Part shown: positions 8,113-16,389 of the stretch, in pieces
Position numbering within the stretch: the stretch's first letter is position 1
Layout of the letters: the number at the start of each line of letters is the position of its first letter
Assembly (NCBI GenBank): GCA_946411565.1
Contig: CAMKEM010000001.1
Span: 1 to 64,000 of the forward strand
Reading direction: 5' to 3'
Length of the DNA stretch: 64,000 bases
From: an uncultured Prevotellaceae bacterium
Lineage (GTDB): Bacteria; Bacteroidota; Bacteroidia; Bacteroidales; Bacteroidaceae
The notes under the pieces: generated by a model
The model's input: the letters and a program-made list of their open reading frames with translations, nothing else
The model's database searches: none
Told to the model about the DNA's origin: nothing
Position numbers and translations under genes: made by a program

Positions 8113-9795
8113 ATGAAGAAACTAACAATATTCCTTGCTTTTCTCCTCACGCCTTTCATGGCAACGGCACAGTCTTCTGCCGTAAAGAAAGCAGCAAAGA
8201 GCATGTTCAAGCTCACCACATTCGATGCTAATGGCAATCTGCTCCACACAGGCTATGGAGCTTTCGTTGATGCCGATGGTACATGCCTTGCCAACTGGGA
8301 AGCATTCATAGGTGCTTCAAAGGCAAACATCATAGACGCCCAGGGAAGAAAGTACGATGTGGATTGCCTGATAGGTGCTAACGAGATCTACAACGTGTCT
8401 AAGTTCAAGGTTGTAGTTCCTGCCGAAAAGAAAATGGCAATCACACCTATCACAATAGCCCAGACAAAGATTGATGCAGGCGGAGAGAGTTGGCTTATTG
8501 AATACGACATTAAGGCTCCTGCAATCAAGAAATATCAGCCAACAAAGGTGGAGTCTTTCCAGAACGACCTGCCATACTACATCTACGAGCAGACAGCAGC
8601 CGACGAACTGGCTGGATCTCCATTCCTTAACAGCAACGGCGAACTGCTCGGACTTATGCAGCCAGCCAAGAAACGCACAGACATCTACTGCCCAAGTGCA
8701 CAATACGCCATGTCGATGACCGTAAGCGGATTCACATCCAAGCAGGCAACAATGCGCCTCACCCAGATGCGCGTCGCCCTTCCCGACGACTACGATCAGG
8801 CAGTTGTTGCACTCTACATGAATCAGAGTAACCATACCAACGACAACATACTGGGCATGGCTAACGAGTTCATCGGCAAGTTCCCAACCGCCTCTGAGGG
8901 CTACAATGCCAAGGCAATACATTTTGTAGACAAGAATCAGTTTGCCGATGCCGCACAAGTAATGGAAGAAGCCATTGAGAAGTGCGAGAAGAAAGACGAG
9001 GCTCACTTTGACTACTCTAAGCTCATATTCAACAAGGTTGTTTACAGCAACGACAGCACCTTTACCGACTGGACTCTCGACAAGGCCATTTCCGAGGTTG
9101 ATGCCGCTATGGCAGTAAACCCTCTGCCAGTCTATAATCTCCACAAGGGTAAGATTCTCTACACCGACAAGAAATATGATGATGCCTACAACATCTTCAT
9201 CGATGTTTCAAAAACGAACATGCACAGTGCAGAGTGTTTCTACAACGCTTCCCTTTGTCTTCAGGCCAACAACGCCCCACAAGAGAAGATCCTTGAAATG
9301 CTCGATAGTGCCGTGGCATGTTTCTCTCAGCCTTACAAGCAGGATGCAGCCCTTTATCTCATGCTGCGTGGCAAGCACCTTGACGATCACGGCATGTACC
9401 GCAAGGCCATAAACGACTACAACGAGTACGAGAAGATCATGGGACAGATGCTTAACGGCAATTTCTACTACCTCAAAGAACAGGCAGAACTTAAGGCAAA
9501 GCTCTATCAGCAAGCCCTCGAAGACATAGACAAAGCTATCACCCGTTCTCCAAAGGAACAACTCTACTATGCCGAAAAGGCAATGCTTCAAGTTAGGGTG
9601 AATAAGCTTGACGAAGGTATGGCTACCGCCCAGCTCTGCATGACTCGCTTCCCTGACTATGGCGATGGTCATGCCGTCTATGGTCTTGCCCAGATTCTTC
9701 AGGGCAAGAAGAAGGAAGGTATCACCAATCTCCAGAAAGCAAAGAATCTTGGCTCAGAAATGGCCGAGCCACTTATTGAGAAGTACTCGAAGTAA
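8113..9795 (+). CDS. Exported trypsin-like pseudoprotease with TPR repeats
   Basis: This 560-aa protein has a signal peptide (residues 1-20, MATAQ). Residues 25-210 follow the layout of trypsin-like (HtrA/DegP) proteases, but the catalytic positions look lost. The His segment, usually like V(T)NxHV, reads CLANWEAFIGA. The Asp segment, usually DLALLK, reads YNVSKFKVV. The Ser segment, usually GNSGGP, reads ELAGSPFLNSNGELLGLM. From residue 235 to the end there are about eight TPR-like helical pairs, for example AEGYNAKAIHFVDKNQFADA-type and YYLKEQAELKAKLYQQALED. It probably acts as a periplasmic scaffold. The domain assignment is by eye and the loss of catalysis is inferred. Confidence 0.75.
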   Translation: MKKLTIFLAFLLTPFMATAQSSAVKKAAKSMFKLTTFDANGNLLHTGYGAFVDADGTCLANWEAFIGASKANIIDAQGRKYDVDCLIGANEIYNVSKFKVVVPAEKKMAITPITIAQTKIDAGGESWLIEYDIKAPAIKKYQPTKVESFQNDLPYYIYEQTAADELAGSPFLNSNGELLGLMQPAKKRTDIYCPSAQYAMSMTVSGFTSKQATMRLTQMRVALPDDYDQAVVALYMNQSNHTNDNILGMANEFIGKFPTASEGYNAKAIHFVDKNQFADAAQVMEEAIEKCEKKDEAHFDYSKLIFNKVVYSNDSTFTDWTLDKAISEVDAAMAVNPLPVYNLHKGKILYTDKKYDDAYNIFIDVSKTNMHSAECFYNASLCLQANNAPQEKILEMLDSAVACFSQPYKQDAALYLMLRGKHLDDHGMYRKAINDYNEYEKIMGQMLNGNFYYLKEQAELKAKLYQQALEDIDKAITRSPKEQLYYAEKAMLQVRVNKLDEGMATAQLCMTRFPDYGDGHAVYGLAQILQGKKKEGITNLQKAKNLGSEMAEPLIEKYSK

Positions 9796-9894
9796 ATTAA
9801 AAATGAAAAGTGAAAAAATATAAAATACAAGATAGTCTCTAACACGCAGAAAAAGGTAACTTGTATTTTCCATTTTTCACTTTTCACTTAAAAC
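9796..9894. repeat. Heptad inverted-repeat element H2
   Basis: The arms 9796-9832 and 9861-9894 (units AAAAGTG, TTTCACT) flank a core containing TAGTCTCTAACACGC and AAAAAGGTAA, nearly identical to the core of H1. The element begins directly after the preceding stop codon and ends about 10 nt before engB. Confidence 0.8.
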
Positions 9895-9904
9895 ATTGAA
9901 ACTC

Positions 9905-10531
9905 ATGGAAATCAAGAAGTCTGAATTTAAGATCAGCTCGGCAAAGATATCTCAATGCCCGAAAGACGACCTCATGGAGTTTGCCTTCATAGGCAGAAGT
10001 AACGTTGGTAAGTCAAGTCTTATCAACATGCTTTGCAATCACAAGAACCTTGCAAAGACATCTGCTACACCGGGTAAGACTCTCCTCATCAACCACTTCT
10101 TAATCGAATCAAAGCCTGATAATCAGTGGTATATCATAGACCTTCCAGGATATGGCTTTGCCAAGCGTTCAAAGAAGGTGCAGGATGATATCGAGACAAT
10201 GATATCAACCTACATCCTTCAGCGTGAGCAACTTGTCAACGTATTCCTTCTCATAGACATACGACATGATCCACAGAAAATTGACCGCGAGTTAATGGAT
10301 TGGCTTGGTGAGAATGGCATTCCTTTCTCTATCGTTTTCACTAAAGCCGATAAACTGGGACCTGTAAGAGCACGTCAGAATGCAGAGAAATATATGAAGA
10401 CGCTCCTTGACGTATGGGAAGAACTTCCACCTTATTTTATTACGTCTTCAGAAAAGAAGCAAGGACGTGATGAAGTTCTTGACTATATAGAAGAAATATT
10501 AGCCCCCCAGCCCCCAAGGGGGAGTCTGTAG
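9905..10531 (+). CDS. engB: Ribosome biogenesis GTP-binding protein EngB (YihA/YsxC)
   Basis: This essential small GTPase acts in maturation of the 50S subunit. G1 is [10 protein letters not shown]3 is DLPGYG, G4 is TKAD and G5 is TSS. I chose the ATG at 9905 because family members begin MEIKKSEF; a TTG three codons upstream is less likely. The last nine residues (APQPPRGSL) are encoded by the left arm of a GC-rich palindromic element, so the natural end was probably near EEIL. The following ABC-F gene is 122 bp away across that element. Confidence 0.95.
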   Translation: MEIKKSEFKISSAKISQCPKDDLMEFAFIGRSNVGKSSLINMLCNHKNLAKTSATPGKTLLINHFLIESKPDNQWYIIDLPGYGFAKRSKKVQDDIETMISTYILQREQLVNVFLLIDIRHDPQKIDRELMDWLGENGIPFSIVFTKADKLGPVRARQNAEKYMKTLLDVWEELPPYFITSSEKKQGRDEVLDYIEEILAPQPPRGSL

Positions 10532-10636
10532 AATAGTAATATTCGCTACTTCGTGATTTTCATTACTCATCCTTAAAAGGAAAAACTTTTAGTATCATGT
10601 AACAAAAGAACTCCCCCTTGGGGGGCTGGGGGGCTT
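10501..10636. repeat. GC-rich inverted-repeat element G1
   Basis: The left arm 10501-10526 reads AGCCCCCCAGCCCCC then AAGGGGGAG. The right arm 10610-10636 is its reverse complement with one extra base. The central 83 bp are AT-rich. The left arm lies inside the 3' end of engB and the right arm ends 16 nt before the ABC-F start, so the element is the whole gap. Confidence 0.8.
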
Positions 10637-10652
10637 CAATTAGAATCTATTC

Positions 10653-12467
10653 ATGCAACCATTACTTGACGTACAAAATATCAGCAAGCGATTCGGAGAG
10701 AGAGTTCTCTTCGAAAATGTGTCGTTCTCTATCGGAGAAGGCCAGCGTATAGGACTCATTGCGCAAAACGGCACAGGTAAGACTACCCTATTGTCAATGC
10801 TCTGCGGTGAAGAGAGCTGCGACTCAGGAGATATCATTTTCCGCAACGACATCCGTGTAGGTTTCCTTCGTCAGGAACCAAAGTTCCCTGAAGGTGCAAC
10901 GGTTATGGAAGCATGTTTCTCTGGTGTGGATAAGGATGACGACGCACAACTAAAGGCAAAGCAGATTCTCACTCAGCTACGAATACGCGATTTCGACCAG
11001 CCTATGTCACAGCTAAGCGGTGGTCAGCAGAAGCGTGTGGCATTGGCTCAGGCTCTCATTTCAAATCCCGACCTCCTTATTCTTGACGAACCTACCAACC
11101 ACCTCGACCTCGAAATGGTGGTATGGCTTGAGGGATTCCTTACTCGCGGCAACCGCACCTTGCTAATGGTGACTCACGACCGCTATTTCCTCGATAACGT
11201 GTGCTCAGTGATTCTTGAACTTGACAACCGCACAATTTATTCATATCGCGGTTCGTATTCATACTATCTGGAGAAGAGACAGGAGCGCATTGACGCTATG
11301 CGTGCGAACATCGAACATGCCAACAACCTCTATCGTCGTGAACTTGAATGGATGCGCCGACAGCCACAGGCACGCGGTCATAAGGCACGTTATCGTGAGG
11401 AAGCATTCTATGAGCTAGAGAAGGTTGCCAAGCAACGAATAGAAGAACGACAGATACGCCTGAAGGCTTCTACCGTATATATAGGTTCAAAGATCTTTGA
11501 ATGTCAGTATGTATCAAAGTCATTCCCTGCAAGAGAAGGTGACGCGACATCAGAGGGAAAGACTATACTCGACAACTTCTATTATAACTTTGCTCGTTTC
11601 GAGAAGATGGGCATTGTTGGCAATAACGGTACTGGAAAATCAACTTTCCTCAAGCTTCTTCTCGGACTTGAACCTGTTGACACTGGTAAGTTTGATATCG
11701 GCGAGACCGTCAAATTCGGCTATTTCTCTCAGGAAGGACTTCAGTTTGACGAATCACAGAAAGTGATAGATGTGATACGCGATATTGCTGACTACATCGA
11801 CCTCGGACAAAGTCGTCACCTCACGGCTTCGCAGTTCCTTCAGCATTTCCTCTTCACTCCGGAACAGCAATACAACTATGTGTATAAGCTATCGGGAGGC
11901 GAGAAGCGCAAGCTCTATCTCTGCACCGTGCTTATGAGGAATCCGAACTTCCTCGTACTCGATGAGCCAACCAACGATCTCGACATCAAGACACTTCAGA
12001 TACTTGAAGAATACCTTCAGGACTTCCCTGGATGCGTCATAGTGGTTAGCCACGACCGCTACTTCATGGATAAGGTGGTGGATCATCTTCTTGTTTTCCA
12101 AGGCGAGGGCAAGATCAAGGATTTCCCAGGCAACTACACCCAGTATCGTGAATGGCAAAAGCTACAGCCAAAGGACGAAGCGCCAACACCTAACACCCAA
12201 CAGCCAACCACAACAAAGGGCGGTCCTCGCGATCCTAACGCAGCACCAGCAAAGAGGAGGCTCACCTATAAGGAACGTCAGGAGTTCAACCAACTTGAGA
12301 AAGACATTGAGGTACTTACTGCAGAAAAAGCAGATATCGAGAACGCTCTTAGTTCTGGCACAATTGATGTTGATAAAATCACAGAACTCAGCAAGCGTCT
12401 GCCAATTCTCAACGATGAACTTGACGAAAAGGAAATGCGTTGGCTTGAACTTTCAGAGTTTGCATAA
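10653..12467 (+). CDS. ABC-F family ATP-binding protein (Uup-like)
   Basis: This soluble protein has two fused ATPase domains and no membrane segments. ABC1 has Walker A QNGTGKTT near residue 39, LSGGQQKRVALAQAL and LILDEPTNHLD. ABC2 has Walker A NNGTGKST near residue 325, LSGGEKRKLYL and LVLDEPTNDLD. Between them lies the arginine-rich interdomain linker (ELEWMRRQPQARGHKARY), typical of ABC-F proteins that act on the ribosome. The last 80 residues form a coiled coil (RLTYKERQEFNQLEKDIEVL), which points to the Uup subgroup. At 604 aa it has the expected length. Translation-related activity is inferred from the family. Confidence 0.93.
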   Translation: MQPLLDVQNISKRFGERVLFENVSFSIGEGQRIGLIAQNGTGKTTLLSMLCGEESCDSGDIIFRNDIRVGFLRQEPKFPEGATVMEACFSGVDKDDDAQLKAKQILTQLRIRDFDQPMSQLSGGQQKRVALAQALISNPDLLILDEPTNHLDLEMVVWLEGFLTRGNRTLLMVTHDRYFLDNVCSVILELDNRTIYSYRGSYSYYLEKRQERIDAMRANIEHANNLYRRELEWMRRQPQARGHKARYREEAFYELEKVAKQRIEERQIRLKASTVYIGSKIFECQYVSKSFPAREGDATSEGKTILDNFYYNFARFEKMGIVGNNGTGKSTFLKLLLGLEPVDTGKFDIGETVKFGYFSQEGLQFDESQKVIDVIRDIADYIDLGQSRHLTASQFLQHFLFTPEQQYNYVYKLSGGEKRKLYLCTVLMRNPNFLVLDEPTNDLDIKTLQILEEYLQDFPGCVIVVSHDRYFMDKVVDHLLVFQGEGKIKDFPGNYTQYREWQKLQPKDEAPTPNTQQPTTTKGGPRDPNAAPAKRRLTYKERQEFNQLEKDIEVLTAEKADIENALSSGTIDVDKITELSKRLPILNDELDEKEMRWLELSEFA

Positions 12468-12470
12468 AAA

Positions 12471-12524
12471 TGGCTCTTCACACGAATTATATTGATAGCA
12501 ATCAATTATTCCTGTGAAGAGCCA
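12471..12524. terminator. Hairpin after the ABC-F gene
   Basis: Perfect 12-bp arms TGGCTCTTCACA and TGTGAAGAGCCA enclose a 30-nt AT-rich loop, 3 nt after the stop. No T-run follows, so it may be a mixed terminator or mRNA-stabilising hairpin. Confidence 0.55.
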
Positions 12525-12548
12525 ATTCTATAAACAAGATATAGAAAT

Positions 12549-12911
12549 TTATATATTCCAGTACTTTGTATGGAAATTAGCTAAGGTATCAAATACCTCA
12601 TGAAGATCCAAACCTATATATGCAGAATCTGGCTGCTCAACACCGTCAAACACCTTTCTTCCCTTGAATTCACCAGTTGCGACAGGCATGACACTATTAA
12701 TTCTTACGACCTCAAGGACCCTACCTTTATAGCATCCAAGAATATGAGTGGCAGACGAAGCCTTATCGTCAGCAATAGCCCAAAATTTTACGGTACAATC
12801 ATAGATTGTCCTGCGATACAATGGATGGTTCACATCATTTCGTGCCATTGCCTCGTATGAGTTCTTTATATTGACAAAAATGAGTTTGTCATTTTGATTA
12901 TATGGAAACAT
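12549..12911 (-). CDS. Small protein of unknown function next to Fic
   Basis: This 120-aa soluble protein has no signal peptide. The order of motifs (DKLIFVNIKNSYEAM, then a Trp segment VKFWAIADDKASSATHILGC, then YKGRVLEVVRINS) resembles a PUA-like or small-barrel domain found beside some restriction and stress genes. I cannot name the family. It starts 32 nt after the Fic stop on the same strand, so the two are likely one transcript. It could be a regulator or partner of Fic, or unrelated. Confidence 0.6.
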   Translation of the reverse strand: MFPYNQNDKLIFVNIKNSYEAMARNDVNHPLYRRTIYDCTVKFWAIADDKASSATHILGCYKGRVLEVVRINSVMPVATGEFKGRKVFDGVEQPDSAYIGLDLHEVFDTLANFHTKYWNI

Positions 12912-12943
12912 TTGATTAGATTTTACATGTTCAACTTATCCAT

Positions 12944-13687
12944 TCACTCCATCTTCAACCCATCAAGCAATTCCTCATTGAAATACTTGATCCAAGCCTC
13001 GTATGTGTCTTGTGATGATTGCATAGTGCCAATGAGGAAGCCCGGTGTCGTGGCAAACTCTGAAAGACCACGGTAATAGTACATCTTATGCTCATTATCA
13101 ATCACGAATGGCATGATGTCATTACGCAAACATTCACGGAAAAGAATCAGTCGTCCGACACGTCCATTCCCATCCTGAAATGGGTGGATATTTTCAAATC
13201 TCCAATGATATTCTGCAAGAGTGTGGATTGTGACATCCTTCTGCGATTCATACCACTCGCCAAGTTTCTGCATCTCCTTCGCCACATCAGCAGGCTTACA
13301 AGTCTCATGCCCACCAACCTCATTTGCAAGCTTCTTATAGCCGCCCACGTTGAAGTATGGTTTCTGAGCATCAGCAGTTGCAACCTTCAAAATACGATGA
13401 AAATCCTTGATAATATCTTCAGAGAGAGGATTATCAATAGTATGCAAGAGATAGTCGAATGCCGAAAAATGATTTGTAGTCTCAATAATATCATCAACGG
13501 ACACGGCTTCCTGATCTTTAAAACCAATGGTACGGGTTTCAAAGATATAGCGCGTCTGCTCCTCGGTCAGTTTGCTGCCCTCAATGCGATTTGAGTTGTA
13601 TGTCAACTGCACCTGAGTCTTGTGGTAGAGGCCGCCCTTACGCTTAGCCAGACATTCATCCGCGAGAAATTGAGTAAGTTTATTCAT
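12944..13687 (-). CDS. Fic-family protein with N-terminal inhibitory motif
   Basis: Fic enzymes usually transfer AMP to a hydroxyl of a target protein. The catalytic motif HPFQDGNGRVGR (consensus HxFx(D/E)GNGRxxR) is intact near residue 175. Near residue 30 the sequence NSNRIEGS fits the inhibitory motif (S/T)xxxE(G/N), in which a Glu blocks ATP binding; this places it among self-inhibited Fic proteins. The start is set at 13687 (MNKLTQFLADECLAKR), because the 18 codons upstream are AT-rich and unlike the family. The protein has 247 aa. Its substrate is unknown. A small gene follows 32 nt downstream. Confidence 0.88.
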   Translation of the reverse strand: MNKLTQFLADECLAKRKGGLYHKTQVQLTYNSNRIEGSKLTEEQTRYIFETRTIGFKDQEAVSVDDIIETTNHFSAFDYLLHTIDNPLSEDIIKDFHRILKVATADAQKPYFNVGGYKKLANEVGGHETCKPADVAKEMQKLGEWYESQKDVTIHTLAEYHWRFENIHPFQDGNGRVGRLILFRECLRNDIMPFVIDNEHKMYYYRGLSEFATTPGFLIGTMQSSQDTYEAWIKYFNEELLDGLKME

Positions 13688-13920
13688 AATATATATTATA
13701 TTTTTACCGACATACGTTTCAAAACACACATACCAATGCAAAAATACAAAAAAAAAATCATTTTGCCAAAGAGTACGTGCTATTTAACATACATTTCCTG
13801 TTCTATCTCATTGAACTCATCTTAACAATATTAAAGCAAATTTATCTAACACTTACTAATGTTTCACAAGATTTGCATAAAAATTTTTCTGATACTCACA
13901 TTTATGTTATCTTTGCATCA

Positions 13921-14039
13921 GAATAAAAATTTTAGTTTTTAGTAATGTTCAAATTTTTCACAGATTTGTTTAATAACCCTTCAATGTAACATTTAAGATT
14001 CCGTCCCCTACCACCTGTGAAGGTCGTAGGGACTTTTTT
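13921..14039 (+). ncRNA. Candidate small RNA (orphan transcription unit)
   Basis: A -7 element TATCTTTG (13908-13915) is followed 90 nt later by an intrinsic terminator (14003-14039). Its arms are GTCCCCTAC and GTAGGGAC, and it ends in six T. No ORF of note lies between. The unit points toward, and stops just before, the convergent lipoprotein gene. The -33 position reads TTTT at 20-bp spacing. Transcription is inferred. Confidence 0.45.
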
Positions 14040-14040
14040 G

Positions 14041-14280
14041 TTATTCCTCGTTTTTTACCTTGCCAACGTTTTCGTCTTTTTTTGCGACGATAGTATCGCC
14101 TGCAGCTGGAGCCTTAGCAGTATCCTCTACCAACTCAAACTCTGAAGCTGGTACGGTATCACCGAGCTCATCGTCAAGAGATGTGCCTTTGTTTGAGTTA
14201 TTTACACTACATGATACACAAGCACATACAAGGACAACGCCCATAGCCAACGACATCAAGGATGTATAGTTATTCTTCAT
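14041..14280 (-). CDS. Small lipoprotein
   Basis: This 79-aa protein has an N-terminal hydrophobic stretch (LMSLAMGVVLVCACVSC) ending in a lipobox-like Cys (VSC), followed by a charged, acidic, disordered tail (DDELGDTVPASEFELVED). It is probably membrane-anchored in the periplasm or outer membrane. It resembles the next upstream small lipoprotein in layout and Asp/Thr/Ala-rich composition. The function is unknown. Confidence 0.65.
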   Translation of the reverse strand: MKNNYTSLMSLAMGVVLVCACVSCSVNNSNKGTSLDDELGDTVPASEFELVEDTAKAPAAGDTIVAKKDENVGKVKNEE

Positions 14281-14311
14281 TTTCCTTTTTATAATAAATA
14301 GAATTAATAAT

Positions 14312-14351
14312 GAAAAAAAACGCTGGAACGATTCAACATCGTACCAGCGTC
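14312..14351 (-). terminator. Terminator between the two small lipoprotein genes
   Basis: The hairpin CGCTGG...CCAGCG (14321-14350) also pairs ACGAT with ATCGT inside, and a T8 run follows on the minus strand. It shows that the 50-aa lipoprotein gene is a separate transcript from the 79-aa one. Confidence 0.85.
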
Positions 14352-14379
14352 ATTCCTTTTTACCGTTCGGTAGAATGGC

Positions 14380-14532
14380 TTACTGTGCATTAGCAGTGTC
14401 AACTGCAGCTGTATCAGCTGTATCAACTGCAACTGTATCCTCTGCAGGAGCCTCGTTAGCAGCCTTGTTATCATTACATGATGCGAAAGAGATTGCAGCC
14501 ATAGCTACGAACATAAAAACTAATTTCTTCAT
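14380..14532 (-). CDS. 50-aa lipoprotein
   Basis: This short ORF begins MKKLVFMFVAMAAISFASC, a textbook lipoprotein signal with the modified Cys at position 19. It continues NDNKAANEAPAEDT and then Asp-Thr-Ala repeats (VAVDTADTAAVDTANAQ). It has its own terminator 29 nt downstream, which supports a real gene. Small Asp/Thr/Ala-rich lipoproteins of this size are common but uncharacterised in Prevotella-like genomes. The function is unknown. Confidence 0.75.
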   Translation of the reverse strand: MKKLVFMFVAMAAISFASCNDNKAANEAPAEDTVAVDTADTAAVDTANAQ

Positions 14533-14867
14533 TTTCTTTTGCTTTTTTAAAACTGTAAAACAATCTTTGTTTATTAAAACACTGCAAAGGTAAGTATTTT
14601 TTCAATACCAACAACATTTTTTTACGTTTTTTTTTAGCCCCTTTTTGTAACTTTTTTGCAACTGTTTGATTTTAGGTAACTTACAAACTGCTAACAAACG
14701 TTAAAGTTTTACTTTAACGAGAAAAAGACGAAATTTTAACACTTTTCGCGTGTTCGCACACACATTTCCTGAGATTTCAGAATTAGCATTTTTCACCTCC
14801 CTTCTTAACTTCCACAAGTCGTTTTTAAACAATTACCACAAATTACTTTCTAATCTCAGCTTTATTT

Positions 14868-14926
14868 TGTAACTTTGCACTCGGCAAACCAAAGAACGTG
14901 TGAGGTGCTATGCACGTTGCACTCGC
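14868..14926 (+). repeat. Promoter-hairpin repeat, copy 1
   Basis: TAACTTTG (14870-14877) is followed by CACTCGGCAAACC and a hairpin with arms AACGTG and CACGTT (14895-14918), then CACTCG. A second copy at 43667-43727 is about 85% identical, and its stem carries paired changes. Here the unit lies in the leader of mtaB, so it may also be the mtaB promoter. Confidence 0.65.
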
Positions 14927-14931
14927 ATAAA

Positions 14932-15038
14932 AATTACGAATGACAAATTACAAATGACCTGAATAGCAGAGTATTCTCTTATATATAATAAGGTATAAAA
15001 GTAACTAAGTGATTCGTAATTCATAATTAGTAATTCGA
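14932..15038. repeat. Heptad inverted-repeat element H3
   Basis: The left arm 14932-14960 has units ATTACGA, ATGACAA, ATTACAA and ATGACCT. The right arm 15011-15038 has AATTCAT, AATTAGT and AATTCGA. The arms pair with each other at about 80%. The element ends 4 nt before the mtaB start codon. Confidence 0.75.
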
Positions 15039-15042
15039 AATA

Positions 15043-16389
15043 ATGATTGATACTTCCGCATTTCAAGGCAAGACCGCCGCATATTACACATTAGGTTGCA
15101 AGCTCAACTTCTCCGAGACATCTACCTTTGGGCAGATGCTTCAGGACATGGGCGTACGTACCGTTGAGAAAGGAGAGAAAGCTGACATCTGCCTCATCAA
15201 CACCTGTTCGGTAACAGAAGTGGCAGACAGCAAATGTCGTCAGGCTATCCGTAAGATGGTGAAGCAGAATCCGGGTGCATTCGTAATAGTGACTGGCTGC
15301 TATGCCCAGCTTGAAGCCGAGACAGTGGCTAAGATTGAAGGCGTGAACCTTGTGCTTGGAAGTAATGAGAAGGCAAATCTCATCGACTATCTCTCAAACG
15401 CATGGAGCGGAACTTCCCCTACTTCCAACGATGCCATAGCCGAATTTCACGCTGTCAAGACAAAGGAGATCAAGACCTTTCAGTATTCATGCTCACGAGG
15501 CAACCGCACACGCTATTTCCTCAAGGTACAGGATGGCTGCAACTATTTCTGTACATACTGTACTATACCATTCGCACGTGGCAACTCACGTAATCCTAGC
15601 ATCGAGAGTCTGGTAGAGCAAGCACGAAAGGCGGCCGCAGAGGGCGGTAAGGAGATTGTCATCACAGGCGTGAACATAGGCGATTTCGGTCAGACGACAG
15701 GAGAACGCTTCATTGATCTCGTAAAAGCACTTGACTGCATAGAGGATATAAAGCGCTATCGCATTTCAAGCTTAGAGCCAGATCTGATAGACGAGGAACT
15801 GATAGAGTATTGTGCCAAGAGCCGTGCCTTCATGCCTCATTTCCACATACCTCTCCAAAGCGGTTCTGACTCTGTTCTGAAGCTGATGCACCGTCACTAT
15901 GACTCTGCCCTCTTCGCCGACAAGATACGCCTCATTAAGCGACTTATGCCCGACGCATTCCTCGGCATTGACGTGATGGTGGGGACTCGTGGCGAGACTC
16001 CTGAGTATTTCGAAGAGACATACAATCTGCTCAACGAACTGCCAGTCACACAGCTTCACGTATTCCCTTACTCTGAGCGACCAGGCACGGCAGCCCTGAA
16101 GATTCCATACGTGGTAAGCGCACAGGACAAGAAACTGCGCAGCCAGCGATTGCTCGACCTGTCAGAACAAAAGACACAGAACTTCTATGCATCATACATA
16201 GGCACAGAGGCTGAGGTACTGTTCGAGAAAGCCCCTCGTGGCAAGGCTATGCACGGCTTCACGGCAAACTATATCCGTGTAGAGCTTCCAGCAACCAAGG
16301 CAAAGGAAGAATATGATAACGAGATTCTGCGCGTAAGGCTCAACGGATTCAACCGCGACAAATCCGCTCTAATCTGTGAGGTGATATGA
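15043..16389 (+). CDS. mtaB: tRNA t6A37 methylthiotransferase MtaB
   Basis: This radical-SAM enzyme converts t6A at position 37 of ANN-decoding tRNAs to ms2t6A. Residues 1-125 are the UPF0004 domain, with the three auxiliary-cluster cysteines in GCKLNFSE, INTCSVT and VTGCYAQ. The radical-SAM CxxxCxxC is CNYFCTYCTIPFARG near residue 165. ITGVNIGDFG is the MtaB-type variant. A TRAM-like C-terminal segment follows. At 448 aa it has the family length. The glycosyltransferase gene overlaps its stop by 4 nt. Confidence 0.95.
   Translation: MIDTSAFQGKTAAYYTLGCKLNFSETSTFGQMLQDMGVRTVEKGEKADICLINTCSVTEVADSKCRQAIRKMVKQNPGAFVIVTGCYAQLEAETVAKIEGVNLVLGSNEKANLIDYLSNAWSGTSPTSNDAIAEFHAVKTKEIKTFQYSCSRGNRTRYFLKVQDGCNYFCTYCTIPFARGNSRNPSIESLVEQARKAAAEGGKEIVITGVNIGDFGQTTGERFIDLVKALDCIEDIKRYRISSLEPDLIDEELIEYCAKSRAFMPHFHIPLQSGSDSVLKLMHRHYDSALFADKIRLIKRLMPDAFLGIDVMVGTRGETPEYFEETYNLLNELPVTQLHVFPYSERPGTAALKIPYVVSAQDKKLRSQRLLDLSEQKTQNFYASYIGTEAEVLFEKAPRGKAMHGFTANYIRVELPATKAKEEYDNEILRVRLNGFNRDKSALICEVI

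Noticed and set aside
8317..9144. 275-codon open frame on the - strand
   Set aside because: It is antisense to the pseudoprotease-TPR gene. Its composition (Cys/Leu/Val-rich) is that of a mirror frame.
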